This document shows, one piece after another, positions 27,210-35,539 of a stretch of DNA of 64,000 bases. The notes under the pieces are model-generated. The model was not told where the DNA came from, made no database searches, and saw only the letters and a program-made list of their open reading frames with translations. How positions within the stretch are numbered: position 1 is the first letter of the stretch; the number at the start of each line of letters is the position of its first letter. The position numbers and the translations under genes are program-made. This DNA is from Streptomyces sp. 549. GTDB taxonomy: Bacteria; Actinomycetota; Actinomycetes; Streptomycetales; Streptomycetaceae. The stretch is taken from contig NZ_JASKMT010000008.1 of NCBI RefSeq assembly GCF_030124175.1, positions 124,001-188,000 on the forward strand, written 5' to 3'.

Positions 27210-27842
27210 TCACCGGGTGCCGGTCAGATGCGCGTACACCACCACGTTGCCCTGGTAGCCCTCGGCCGCGGAGTAGCCGCCGCCGCAGGTGATGACACGC
27301 AGCTCAGGGCGCGACGACGGCCCGTAGACCTTGTCGTCTGGGAAGTCCTCGCGGTCGTGCACCTCCACCGCGTGGATGGTGAAGACCGCCGACCGGCCGT
27401 CCGCCCGGTCCACGGCCACGGTGTTGCCCTTCTTCAGCGAGCCCAGTCCGTAGAACACGCTCGGCCCCTCGGTGTTGTCCACGTGGCCGGCGATGATGGC
27501 GGTGCCGGGCGCGCCGGGGGAGGTGCCGTCGCGGTACCAGCCGGTGAGGTTGGCGTCCGCCTCCGGAGGGGTCTGCAGGCTGCCGTCCCGCTCCAGGCCG
27601 AGACCGGTGACCGGGGCGTCCACCGAGATCGCCGGGATGCGCACCCGCACGGGCACCGAGGACGGCAGCGGCTCCACCCCGCTGGGCTTCTCGGCCCGGT
27701 CCGGCCGTACCGCCTCCGCCGGGGAGGGCTGCGGCGGCGAGCTGTCCTCGGGGCTGTTGTCGATCAGCCACACACCCGTGCACAGCCCGAGCGCGGTGAG
27801 GGTGGCGGCCACGGTCTCCCGGCGGCGGTGCGATCGGTCCAT
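27210..27842 (-). CDS. Class F sortase-like transpeptidase
   Basis: 210-aa membrane-anchored sortase family protein. One N-terminal helix (ATLTALGLCTGVWLI) is followed by a Pro/Ser linker and the sortase barrel. Catalytic His120 (IIAGHVDN) and Cys186 (RVITCGGGY) are present. The arginine usually found shortly before the last strand is not visible (YQGNVVVYA has Gln197). AAGGAGGG precedes the ATG. The preceding secreted protein gene, 124 nt upstream on the same strand, may be a partner or substrate. Confidence 0.85.
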   Translation of the reverse strand: MDRSHRRRETVAATLTALGLCTGVWLIDNSPEDSSPPQPSPAEAVRPDRAEKPSGVEPLPSSVPVRVRIPAISVDAPVTGLGLERDGSLQTPPEADANLTGWYRDGTSPGAPGTAIIAGHVDNTEGPSVFYGLGSLKKGNTVAVDRADGRSAVFTIHAVEVHDREDFPDDKVYGPSSRPELRVITCGGGYSAAEGYQGNVVVYAHLTGTR

Positions 27843-27906
27843 GGAGCCCTCCTTCCGGCAGGGGCCGGGGCGGCGCGAGGGGCGGCGGAGCCCGGCGGCG
27901 GTTCCC

Positions 27907-27947
27907 CCCGGGCGGGTCGGGACCCGCGGGCCCCCGACCCGCCCGGG
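27907..27947 (-). terminator. Hairpin between secreted protein and sortase genes
   Basis: Perfect 15-bp stem (27907-27921 with 27933-27947), 11-nt loop, 19 nt after the secreted-protein stop. It may reduce read-through into the sortase gene. Confidence 0.65.
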
Positions 27948-27966
27948 TGCGCGGCGCGACGGGTTC

Positions 27967-28539
27967 CTACGGCCGCTGCTCGCCGCGCCGCCGCAGGAAC
28001 CAGACGCCGCCCGCGGCGGCGACCAGCAGGGTGGCGGCGCCCGCCAGCAGCTGACCGCCGCCGGCCGGGTCCGCGGTGCTTCCCGTACCGGTCCGCACCG
28101 GGCCGCTGGGCGCCGGGGCGGCACTGTGCGAGGCCGAGGGCGAGGGCGAGGGGGAGTGCGGCGCGGGGGCGGCGTTGACGGTGAGCGTGGCCGAGAACGC
28201 CGAGGAGCCGCCCGGCACACTGGTGCAGGCGCCCTTGACCGCGTAGCTGCCGGGCTTGGCGACGGTGGTGGCCTGGCCCCAGAACCGCCCTTCCTGGCCG
28301 GTGGGCTTGAGCGTGAGGGGACCGTCCCGGAAGCCGTCCGACTGCACGACGGTCGGGCTCGGCGCGTTGTAGGCGGTGCAGTCCACCCGGACCTCCACGA
28401 CGCCTCCCGCCGTCACGGCCGGCGGTGAGAGCGACACGCTCGCACCGCTGACGTCCTCCTGGGCGAACGCGGAGGAAGCCGGAACGGCGAGCACGGCTAT
28501 GGACAGGGCGGCACCGGTGAACACACTGACGGATCGCAT
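27967..28539 (-). CDS. Secreted, membrane-anchored protein of unknown function
   Basis: 190-aa protein with a signal peptide (SVFTGAALSIAVLAVPASSAFAQ, cleavage about 26/27) and an Ig-like beta domain with two Cys (about 54 and 105, likely a disulfide). A Pro/Ser stalk follows (about 125-155), then a C-terminal helix and the basic end RRRGEQRP. This is the layout of cell-wall anchored proteins, but no LPXTG/LAXTG is seen (the region reads ADPAGGGQLL). AAGGAGGAAG precedes the ATG. Next to a sortase gene. Confidence 0.72.
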   Translation of the reverse strand: MRSVSVFTGAALSIAVLAVPASSAFAQEDVSGASVSLSPPAVTAGGVVEVRVDCTAYNAPSPTVVQSDGFRDGPLTLKPTGQEGRFWGQATTVAKPGSYAVKGACTSVPGGSSAFSATLTVNAAPAPHSPSPSPSASHSAAPAPSGPVRTGTGSTADPAGGGQLLAGAATLLVAAAGGVWFLRRRGEQRP

Positions 28540-28925
28540 GAGCTGCTCTTCCTCCTTCGAGCGCGGCTGCGGCGTCGGGGGGCCGCTGCACAGGGACCGG
28601 GCCGCACTCGGTATCAGTCGAGCCAACCGCCGACCCGAGCCCCCCGCGAGCCGGCGCACCCCGGGACTGCTCCGAACGCGTGCGCCGGGTGCCGCAGCCG
28701 CGGCGTCCCGTGCCAGCTCAGCCGGGGTGCGCTGCGCCGTACGGGTGAGACGTGGCAAACGGGGGTCCCCCGCCCGGCGGAGGAGCCCGGCGCAGGAGGC
28801 CAGGCCGACCCGCGTTCCCGGCGCTCCCGGCAGGCGTGACACACCGGTAACCCAACCCGGCCGCCGACCAGGCAGAATCCCCCCTCGGACCCGTAACCCC
28901 GCACGCGTACGCGCCGAGGAGACCC
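28540..28925. other. Divergent intergenic region
   Basis: 386 bp between the secreted protein gene (-) and the purine permease gene (+). Only the two Shine-Dalgarno sequences are clear (28548-28555 on the minus strand, GAGGAG at 28915-28920 on the plus strand). Short GC palindromes occur around 28762-28775. I see no convincing -10/-35 pair and no gene. Confidence 0.5.
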
Positions 28926-30356
28926 ATGTCGTCGCCGCCCACCACCCGCTTCGAACCCCTCGACCGGTACTTCCGGATCTCGGAGCGCGGTTCCACCCTC
29001 GGCCGGGAGACCCGTGGCGGCTTCGCCACGTTCTTCACCATGGCCTACATCCTGGTGCTCAACCCGATCATCCTCAGCGGCGCCACCGACGTGAACGGTG
29101 ACCAGCTCTCCTACTCGCAGCTGGTCACCGTCACGGCCCTGGTGGCCGCGGTGATGACCATGCTGATGGGCGTCACCGCCAACCTGCCGCTGGCGCTCGC
29201 CGCCGGACTGGGCCTGAACGCCATGGTGGCGTACCAGATCGCGCCGCTGATGACCTGGCCCGACGCGATGGGCCTGGTGGTGCTGGAGGGCATCCTGATC
29301 TGCCTGCTCGCGGCCACCGGGCTGCGCGAGGCGGTGATGCACGCCATCCCGGTGGCGATGAAGCAGGCCATCAGCGTCGGCATCGGCCTGTTCATCGCCT
29401 TCATCGGCATCATCAACGCCGGGTTCGCCACCCGCATGCCCGACGCCGCCGGCACCACCGTGCCCGTGCAGCTGGGAGCCGGCGGCGAGCTGAGCGGCTG
29501 GCCGGTCCTGGTGTTCTGCCTGGGTGTGCTGCTGACGCTGGCGCTGCTCGCCCGGGGAGTGAAGGGTGCCATCCTGATCAGCATCGTCGCGATGACCGTG
29601 CTGGCCGTCGTGATCAACCAGTTCGCCGACATCGAGGACGCCTCCTGGGGCCTCACCGTGCCGGGGCTGCCCAGCGAGATCGTGGCCGCCCCCGACTTCG
29701 GGCTGCTCGGCGCGTTCAGCCTGTTCGGCGCCTTCGCCGAGGTCAGCGCCATCACCGTGGTGCTGCTGGTCTTCACGCTGTTCCTGACGGACTTCTTCGA
29801 CACCATGGGTACCGCCGTCGGGGTGACCAACGAGGCCGGACTGCTCGACGAGCAGGGCCGGGTGCCGCGCCTGGGCCGACTGCTGTTCGTCGACGGCCTG
29901 GCAACCGTGGCCGGAGGCGCCGCGTCCGGCTCGTCGAACACCTCCTACATCGAGTCGGCGGCCGGCGTCGGCGAGGGGGCCAGGACCGGCTTCGCCAACC
30001 TCGTCACCGGCGGCCTGTTCGTGGTGGCGCTGTTCCTCGCGCCGCTGGCCGCCGTCGTCCCCGGCCAGGCCGCCGCCCCCGCGCTGGTGGCGGTCGGCTT
30101 CCTGCTGATGACGCAGGTGCGGCACATCGACTGGACGGATCTGAGCATCGCGATCCCGGCCTTCCTCACCATCACCGTGATGCCGTTCACCTACTCCATC
30201 ACCAACGGCATCGGCGCGGGCTTCCTCGCCTACGTGCTGCTGAAGGCCGTGCTGGGCAAGGCCCGCGAGGTGCACTGGCTGCTGTGGGGCACGGCCGCGC
30301 TGTTCGTCGTCTACTTCGCCATCGACCCGATCCAGCAACTGCTGGGCGTCGGCTGA
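28926..30356 (+). CDS. AzgA/NCS2-type purine permease
   Basis: 476-aa integral membrane protein with 12-14 helices. The N-terminal ETRGGFATFFTMAYILVLNP block (residues 28-47) and LAAGLGLNAMVAYQIAP are the signature of the AzgA (adenine/guanine/hypoxanthine) branch of NCS2 transporters. A second functional repeat has TDFFDTMGTAVGVTNEAGL and GSSNTSYIESAAGVGEGARTG. Proton-coupled purine uptake is expected. Monocistronic, with a short weak hairpin downstream (30402-30436). Confidence 0.92.
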   Translation: MSSPPTTRFEPLDRYFRISERGSTLGRETRGGFATFFTMAYILVLNPIILSGATDVNGDQLSYSQLVTVTALVAAVMTMLMGVTANLPLALAAGLGLNAMVAYQIAPLMTWPDAMGLVVLEGILICLLAATGLREAVMHAIPVAMKQAISVGIGLFIAFIGIINAGFATRMPDAAGTTVPVQLGAGGELSGWPVLVFCLGVLLTLALLARGVKGAILISIVAMTVLAVVINQFADIEDASWGLTVPGLPSEIVAAPDFGLLGAFSLFGAFAEVSAITVVLLVFTLFLTDFFDTMGTAVGVTNEAGLLDEQGRVPRLGRLLFVDGLATVAGGAASGSSNTSYIESAAGVGEGARTGFANLVTGGLFVVALFLAPLAAVVPGQAAAPALVAVGFLLMTQVRHIDWTDLSIAIPAFLTITVMPFTYSITNGIGAGFLAYVLLKAVLGKAREVHWLLWGTAALFVVYFAIDPIQQLLGVG

Positions 30357-30809
30357 GCCGCAACCCCGTACGTCCTCCCGGCCCGCAGGCCCCCGCGGGG
30401 CGGGAGGTGACGCCCCACCAGCCCGTCAAACCTCCCCCCGCACCACGGGGTTGGGCGGCGGCGGCGCCGGGACCGCCGCTGCCGCCCCTGTTGACCCTCC
30501 CGTGCGCGCGGTCGTACCGTCCCAAGCAGTCCATCCCCCCACCGGGACGCCGTGCCGCGTCCCGTCGCACGCCGAGCCGGACGGGAGAGCCGGGCGGAAC
30601 CGGAAGAGCAGCGGAACTCCCGGCTTGCGGACCGCAGTCGGAGAACGGCCCGCAAGCCGGCCGGACGTCGTCCATCCGTGCGGTTGGCGACGGTCCGCAG
30701 GCCCCGCACGGGTGTCGCGGCGCCGTTCCGGCGACCGGGCGCACCATTCTGCTCACCCGGGTGACCGCCGGACTCCGGAACGGGCGCCGCATCGAAGTGA
30801 GGACCGAAG
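30357..30809. other. Long leader region of second PhoX gene
   Basis: 453 bp without a gene. After a weak terminator for the permease (stem 30402-30408 with 30430-30436) comes a promoter (30491-30520). The predicted transcript then has a leader of about 283 nt with two clear stems: 30620-30630 with 30650-30660 (11 bp), and 30676-30683 with 30704-30711 (8 bp). A PhoP-like half unit (GCTCACCCGGG, 30751-30761) lies within a 12-bp palindrome (30753-30764). Confidence 0.55.
30491..30520 (+). promoter_or_regulatory. Sigma-70-type promoter for phoX2
   Basis: TTGACC (30491-30496), 18-nt spacer, TACCGT (30515-30520): good matches to the HrdB consensus of Streptomyces. Confidence 0.65.
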
Positions 30810-32735
30810 ATGACCGAGGACCGTCCCGTCTTCCCCGAACACGACCCCGACGACGTCAGCTCCAACCCCTCGGCCAACCGGCCCTTCCGCGAGGTGGCCG
30901 CCGCGGCGCTGACCCGCCGGGACGCGCTGCGCGGCGGTACCGCGGCTGCCGCCGGGTTCCTCGCCCTGGGCACCGCGTCGCTGCCGGGCACCGCGGCGGC
31001 GGCGCCGGCACCCGCCGCGTCCCGGCCCGGCCGCGGCCTGCTCGGCTTCCGCCAGGTCCCGCCCGGTGACGCCGACACCGTGACCGTGCCCGACGGCTAC
31101 CAGGTGCAGGTCCTCATCCCGTGGGGCACGCCGATCCAGCCCGACGGACCGGCCTGGCGCAAGGACGCCTCCAACAGCGCGGCCGAGCAGGCCCAGCAGA
31201 TCGGCATGCACCACGACGGCATGCACTTCTTCCCGCTGGGCGGCCGGAGCGACCGGGGCATGCTCGTCCTCAACCACGAGTACGTCCAGCCCGCGCTGCT
31301 CTACCGGGACGGCGACGCGGAGATGACCCGGGAGAAGGTCGCCAAGGGACTGGCCGCGCACGGCGTCAGCGCGGTGGAGATCGCCCGCCGCGGCGGGCGC
31401 TGGCAGGTCGTCGCCTCGCCCCGGGCCCGCAAGGTCACCGGCGACACCCCGGTGGCCTTCTCGGGCCCCGTCGCCGGGCACCCCGCGCTGCGCGCCGCCG
31501 GGCCCGCCCGCGGCACCCTCAACAACTGCTCGCACGGCGTCACCCCGTGGGGTACCTACCTGACCTGCGAGGAGAACTGGAACTCCTACTTCGGCACCGA
31601 CGACCCGTCCTGGGCGCCCTCACCGCAGCAGGCCCGCTACGGCGTCAGCAAGGAAGGCTTCGGCTACCGCTGGCACCGGGCCGACCCCCGGTTCGACATC
31701 GCCGTGAACCCGAACGAGGTGAACCGCTTCGGCTGGGTCGTCGAGATCGACCCGATGAACGCCCGCGCCACCCCCGTCAAGCGCACCGCGCTCGGCCGCG
31801 TCAAGCACGAGGGCTGCACCATCACCGTCTCCCGCGGCCGGATCGTCGCCTACATGGGCGACGACCAGGACGGCGAGTACGTCTACAAGTTCGTCGGGTC
31901 CGGCCCCTGGCGGATGCACCGGGCACTGGGCCGCAGCCCGCTCGACCACGGCACGCTCTACGTCGCCCGCTTCGACGACGACGGGTCCGGCACCTGGCTG
32001 CCGCTGGAGTTCGGCCGCGGACCGCTGACCTCGGCCAACGGCTGGCGGGACCAGGCCGACGTGCTGCTGCGCACCCGGGAGGCCGCCGACGCGGTCGGCG
32101 CGACCCGCATGGACCGCCCGGAGTGGACGGCCGTCAACCCCCGCAACAACGACGTCTACTGCACCCTCACCAACGGCAGCGGCCACCCGGGCGAGGCCAA
32201 CCCCCGCACACCGAACCCGTACGGGCACATCATCCGCTGGCGGGAGAAGCACGGCGACAACACCGCCACCACCTTCCGCTGGAACATCTTCGTCCTGGCC
32301 GGCGACCCCGAGCGCGACGACCGCGTCGAGCTGGGCGACAACCTCTTCGGCTCACCCGACGGGCTGTGGTTCGACCCGCAGGGGCGCCTGTGGATCCAGA
32401 CCGACGTCTCCAACTCCTCGCAGAACCTGCCGGAGAAGGGGTACGACCGGATCGGCAACAACGCCATGCTCGCCGCCGACCCCGCGACCGGTGAGATCCG
32501 CCGCTTCCTCGTCGGCCCGCGCGGCTGCGAGATCACCGGCGTCGTCACCACACCCGACCAGCGGACCATGTTCGTCAACGTCCAGCACCCGGGGGAGACC
32601 ACGCCGGCCTGGGGCGAGGCGACCGCGCAGAACCCGCGGGCGGTCAGCAACTGGCCCGACTTCGACCCGCAGGGCCGGCCGCGGTCCGCGACCCTCGTGA
32701 TCCGCCGCACCGACGGCGGACGCGTCGGCGGCTGA
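30810..32735 (+). CDS. PhoX family (DUF839) large secreted phosphatase
   Basis: 641-aa DUF839/PhoX protein of the long type. A Tat signal follows an N-terminal extension (LTRRDALRGGTAAAAGFLALG, Arg36-Arg37). Family motifs include VLNHEYVQP near 152, NNCSHGVTPWGTYLTCEENWN near 240 and GSPDGLWFDPQGRLWIQTD near 510. It shares only these blocks with the shorter PhoX at 24457, so they are distant paralogues. The predicted 283-nt leader is unusual. Extracellular phosphoester hydrolysis is inferred from family. Confidence 0.87.
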   Translation: MTEDRPVFPEHDPDDVSSNPSANRPFREVAAAALTRRDALRGGTAAAAGFLALGTASLPGTAAAAPAPAASRPGRGLLGFRQVPPGDADTVTVPDGYQVQVLIPWGTPIQPDGPAWRKDASNSAAEQAQQIGMHHDGMHFFPLGGRSDRGMLVLNHEYVQPALLYRDGDAEMTREKVAKGLAAHGVSAVEIARRGGRWQVVASPRARKVTGDTPVAFSGPVAGHPALRAAGPARGTLNNCSHGVTPWGTYLTCEENWNSYFGTDDPSWAPSPQQARYGVSKEGFGYRWHRADPRFDIAVNPNEVNRFGWVVEIDPMNARATPVKRTALGRVKHEGCTITVSRGRIVAYMGDDQDGEYVYKFVGSGPWRMHRALGRSPLDHGTLYVARFDDDGSGTWLPLEFGRGPLTSANGWRDQADVLLRTREAADAVGATRMDRPEWTAVNPRNNDVYCTLTNGSGHPGEANPRTPNPYGHIIRWREKHGDNTATTFRWNIFVLAGDPERDDRVELGDNLFGSPDGLWFDPQGRLWIQTDVSNSSQNLPEKGYDRIGNNAMLAADPATGEIRRFLVGPRGCEITGVVTTPDQRTMFVNVQHPGETTPAWGEATAQNPRAVSNWPDFDPQGRPRSATLVIRRTDGGRVGG

Positions 32736-32761
32736 CCGGCCGCGCCCGCCCCTCGTGTTCG

Positions 32762-32800
32762 GCCCTGCTCGAAGCGCCCGGCAACCGCTCCGAGCAGGGC
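32762..32800 (+). terminator. phoX2 terminator
   Basis: Perfect 10-bp stem (32762-32771 with 32791-32800), 19-nt loop, 27 nt after the stop and before the aminotransferase Shine-Dalgarno. Confidence 0.6.
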
Positions 32801-32839
32801 GGATAAGCAGCGCTTGGCCTCCGCGCAAGGAGGGCGGCA

Positions 32840-33937
32840 ATGGACACGGCAGCACCAGGACACGACAGTGGGAGCATGCAGCAGTCACTGGCAGCAGCCG
32901 AGTTCGCCCCGCGGACCACCTACCTCAACACCGCCTCGCACGGCCTGCACCCGGCACGCACCACCGCCGCGCTGCGCGCCGTGGTCGAGCAGACCGCCGA
33001 CGGCAGCATGGACCAGCTCCGCTGGTTCGAGGACGTGGAGCGCGCCCGTGCCGCCTTCGGCCGCCTGGCCGGGTTGCCCCCCGAGCAGGTCGCCACCGGC
33101 TCCACCGTCGCCGTGCACGCCTCCCTGATCGCCGGCTCCCTGCCGCCGGGAGCGGAGGTCCTGGTGGCGGAGGGGGACTTCAGCTCCGTCATCAACCCCT
33201 TCACGATGCGCGGCGACCTTGTGGTGCGCATCGCGCCGCTGGCGGAACTGGCCGAGTCGGTCCGTCCGGACACCGCCCTCGTCGCGGTCAGCGCCGTGCA
33301 GTCGGCTGACGGGCGGGTGGCCGACCTCGAAGCGGTGGCCGCCGCCGCCCGCGCGCACGGTGCCCGCACCCTCGTCGACACCACCCAGTCCACCGGCTGG
33401 CTGCCGCTGGACCACAACCTGTTCGACTACACGGTGTGCGGCGCCTACAAGTGGCTGCTCTGCCCGCGCGGTACGTCGTTCCTCACCGTGCCGGAGGACG
33501 GCGGCGACCTGCGCCCGCTGCACGCCGGCTGGATCGCGGGCGAGCACCCGTGGGACAGCTGCTACGGGCCGGTGACCGAACTGGCGCGCTCCGCGCGGCG
33601 CTTCGACGAGGCCCCGGCGTTCCTGCCGTACGTGGGAGCGGCGGCCTCGCTGTCGCTGATCGAGGAACTGGGCCAGGAGCGCGTCGGCGCGCACGACCGC
33701 GCGCTGGCGGCCCGCTTCCGCTCGGGAGCGCTGGAGCTGGGGCTGCGCCCGGTCCCCGGCGACTCGGCGGTGGCCGCCGTGCCGGGTCTGGGTGAGGCGG
33801 CCGAGCAGGTGGAGAAGGCCGGGGTGCGGGTCGCGGTCCGGGCCGGCAGCCTGCGCGCGGCCTTCCACCTCTACAACACCGCCGAGGACGTGGACCGTCT
33901 GCTCGACGCACTCGCCGGCGTGACCCCGGCCCGCTGA
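32840..33937 (+). CDS. Class V aminotransferase (PLP enzyme)
   Basis: 365-aa fold-type I PLP protein of the cysteine desulfurase/aminotransferase class V group. The PLP lysine is in CGAYKWLLCPRG near residue 204, and the Asp-Thr-Thr-Gln-Ser (VDTTQSTGWLPLD) block precedes it. No persulfide-Cys loop is visible, so a lyase or aminotransferase is more likely than a desulfurase. AAGGAGGG before ATG 32840. It lies convergent to ectD; a link to ectoine is not shown. Confidence 0.82.
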   Translation: MDTAAPGHDSGSMQQSLAAAEFAPRTTYLNTASHGLHPARTTAALRAVVEQTADGSMDQLRWFEDVERARAAFGRLAGLPPEQVATGSTVAVHASLIAGSLPPGAEVLVAEGDFSSVINPFTMRGDLVVRIAPLAELAESVRPDTALVAVSAVQSADGRVADLEAVAAAARAHGARTLVDTTQSTGWLPLDHNLFDYTVCGAYKWLLCPRGTSFLTVPEDGGDLRPLHAGWIAGEHPWDSCYGPVTELARSARRFDEAPAFLPYVGAAASLSLIEELGQERVGAHDRALAARFRSGALELGLRPVPGDSAVAAVPGLGEAAEQVEKAGVRVAVRAGSLRAAFHLYNTAEDVDRLLDALAGVTPAR

Positions 33938-33943
33938 CCGGGC

Positions 33944-33994
33944 CGCACGGCGACGGGCGCCCCTGCTGTGTGCGGGGGCGCCCGTCGCCGTGCG
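33944..33994. terminator. Bidirectional terminator between aminotransferase and ectD
   Basis: 20-bp perfect stem (33944-33963 with 33975-33994), 11-nt loop, between convergent genes. Confidence 0.9.
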
Positions 33995-34035
33995 CGGTGG
34001 TCCGGGAGCGGTCGCGGCCGCTCCCGGACGGGCGG

Positions 34036-34935
34036 TCACCTCACCGGGGTGAAGTCCCGGGCGCCCAGGAACTCCGGACGCGGGACGGGAGCCGCGAACG
34101 GCTCCACGGCGGGGTTCTCCACGCTGTTGAACACGATGAAGACGTTGCTCCTCGGGTACGGCGTGATGTTGTCGCCCGACCCGTGCATGCAGTTGCAGTC
34201 GAACCAGGTGGCCGATCCTGCGGGGCCGGTGAACAGCTTGATCCCGTGCTCCGAGGCGAAGTCGGTCAGCGCCTCGTCGGAGGGGATGCCCGCGTCCTGC
34301 ATCTGCAGCGACTTCTTGTAGTTGTCCTCCGGCGTTGCCCCCGCGCAGCCGAGGAAGGTGCGGTGCGACCCAGGCATGATCATCAGGCCGCCGTTGGTGG
34401 TGAAGTTCTCGGTGAGAGCGATCGACACCGACACGGTCCGCATGTTCGGCAGGCCGTCCTCGGCGTGCCACGTCTCGAAGTCGGAGTGCCAGTAGAAGCC
34501 GCTGGCACCGAACCCGGGCTTGACGTTGATCCGCGACTGGTGGACGTAGACGTCCGAGCCGAGGATCTGCCGGGCACGGTCGACCAGGCGCGGGTCGCGG
34601 ACCAGGCCGGCGAAGATCTCGCTGATCTTGTGGACCTCGAAGACGGTCCGGATCTCCTGCGACTTCGGCTCCACGATCGAGCGCTCGTCCTCCCGGATCA
34701 CCGGGTCGGTCGTCAGCTTCTCCAGCTCACCGCGGTAGAGCAGTACCTCTTCCGGGGTGATGAGCTGCTCCATGGCGAGGAACCCGTCACGCTCGAAGCC
34801 GTCCAGCTCGGAGCCGTCCAGCGGCCCCGCAGTTCCCGGCTCGGACCAGACCACCGGGTCCTGCCGCGGGACGGCGACCTCGGTGGCGCCGCGTGTCGGG
34901 TACAGGTCGGCGGTTCGCATCGGTGCGGTGGTCAT
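34036..34935 (-). CDS. ectD: Ectoine hydroxylase
   Basis: Fe(II)/2-oxoglutarate dioxygenase (299 aa) making 5-hydroxyectoine from ectoine. The signature FYWHSDFETWHAEDGLPNMR holds the iron ligands His and Asp (about 152 and 154); the second His is in CMHGSGDN near 250, and the PGSHR Arg binds 2-oxoglutarate. GAGGAAGG precedes ATG 34935. It lies 65 nt after ectC as the last gene of ectABCD. Confidence 0.97.
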   Translation of the reverse strand: MTTAPMRTADLYPTRGATEVAVPRQDPVVWSEPGTAGPLDGSELDGFERDGFLAMEQLITPEEVLLYRGELEKLTTDPVIREDERSIVEPKSQEIRTVFEVHKISEIFAGLVRDPRLVDRARQILGSDVYVHQSRINVKPGFGASGFYWHSDFETWHAEDGLPNMRTVSVSIALTENFTTNGGLMIMPGSHRTFLGCAGATPEDNYKKSLQMQDAGIPSDEALTDFASEHGIKLFTGPAGSATWFDCNCMHGSGDNITPYPRSNVFIVFNSVENPAVEPFAAPVPRPEFLGARDFTPVR

Positions 34936-35000
34936 GGGCTTGCCTTCCTCTCCTCTCGTACGGTCTGTCCTTCGTGAGACCGGACGAAGCGGGCCGCTCG

Positions 35001-35405
35001 TCAGCTCGCGTCGTCCTCGGTGAGCAGCGGGTAGACGCCGTTCTCGTCGTGGTCCTCCCGGCCGGTGACCGGCGGGTTGAAGACGCACACCACGCGGAAG
35101 TCGGTCTTCGGGCGCAGCGTGTGCTTCTCGTGCCCGTCGAGCAGGTACATCGTGCCGGGCGAGATCCAGTGCTTCTCGCCGGTCTCGTCGTTGGTGAGCT
35201 CTGCCTCACCCTCTACGCAGAGTACGGCTTCCACATGGTTCGCGTACCACATCGACGTCTCGGTACCCGCGTAGAGCACGGTCTCGTGGAAGGAGAACCC
35301 GACCCTCTCCTTCGCCAGGATGAGGCGCTTGCTGCGCCACGTCCCGGACGCGGACCTGATGTCGCGGTCGGTGTCCTCGATTTCCTGGAGGGATCGCACG
35401 ATCAC
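35001..35405 (-). CDS. ectC: L-ectoine synthase
   Basis: Cupin-fold enzyme (134 aa) cyclising N-gamma-acetyl-diaminobutyrate to ectoine. [16 protein letters not shown] at the start, [17 protein letters not shown] (metal site Glu and neighbours) and [16 protein letters not shown] (His) match the family over its full length. GTG start; moderate Shine-Dalgarno AAAGGCAG. A hairpin lies in the 134-nt gap after ectB, and 65 nt separate it from ectD. Confidence 0.97.
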   Translation of the reverse strand: MIVRSLQEIEDTDRDIRSASGTWRSKRLILAKERVGFSFHETVLYAGTETSMWYANHVEAVLCVEGEAELTNDETGEKHWISPGTMYLLDGHEKHTLRPKTDFRVVCVFNPPVTGREDHDENGVYPLLTEDDAS

Positions 35406-35494
35406 AGCGTGTGCTGCCTTTCTTTTCGTGGTCTTCTCGTCACGACGCGGGCGGGCGTGCCGTGCCCGCGTCCCGCGCTCTGCGGTAAAGGGGG

Positions 35495-35527
35495 CGGCCC
35501 GCCCCCCTGGTGGTGAGGGGCGGGCCG
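35495..35527 (-). terminator. Intra-operon hairpin between ectB and ectC
   Basis: Perfect 11-bp stem (35495-35505 with 35517-35527), 11-nt loop, about 13 nt after the ectB stop. Within an operon it may be an attenuator or an RNA-stabilising 3' structure rather than a full terminator. Confidence 0.6.
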
Positions 35528-35539
35528 TGGCGGCTCGGG

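Noticed and set aside
30753..30764. Palindrome TCACCCGGGTGA as a separate operator
   Set aside because: It coincides with a PhoP-like half unit, and a 12-bp GC palindrome is not rare in this DNA; only the half-site is mentioned.
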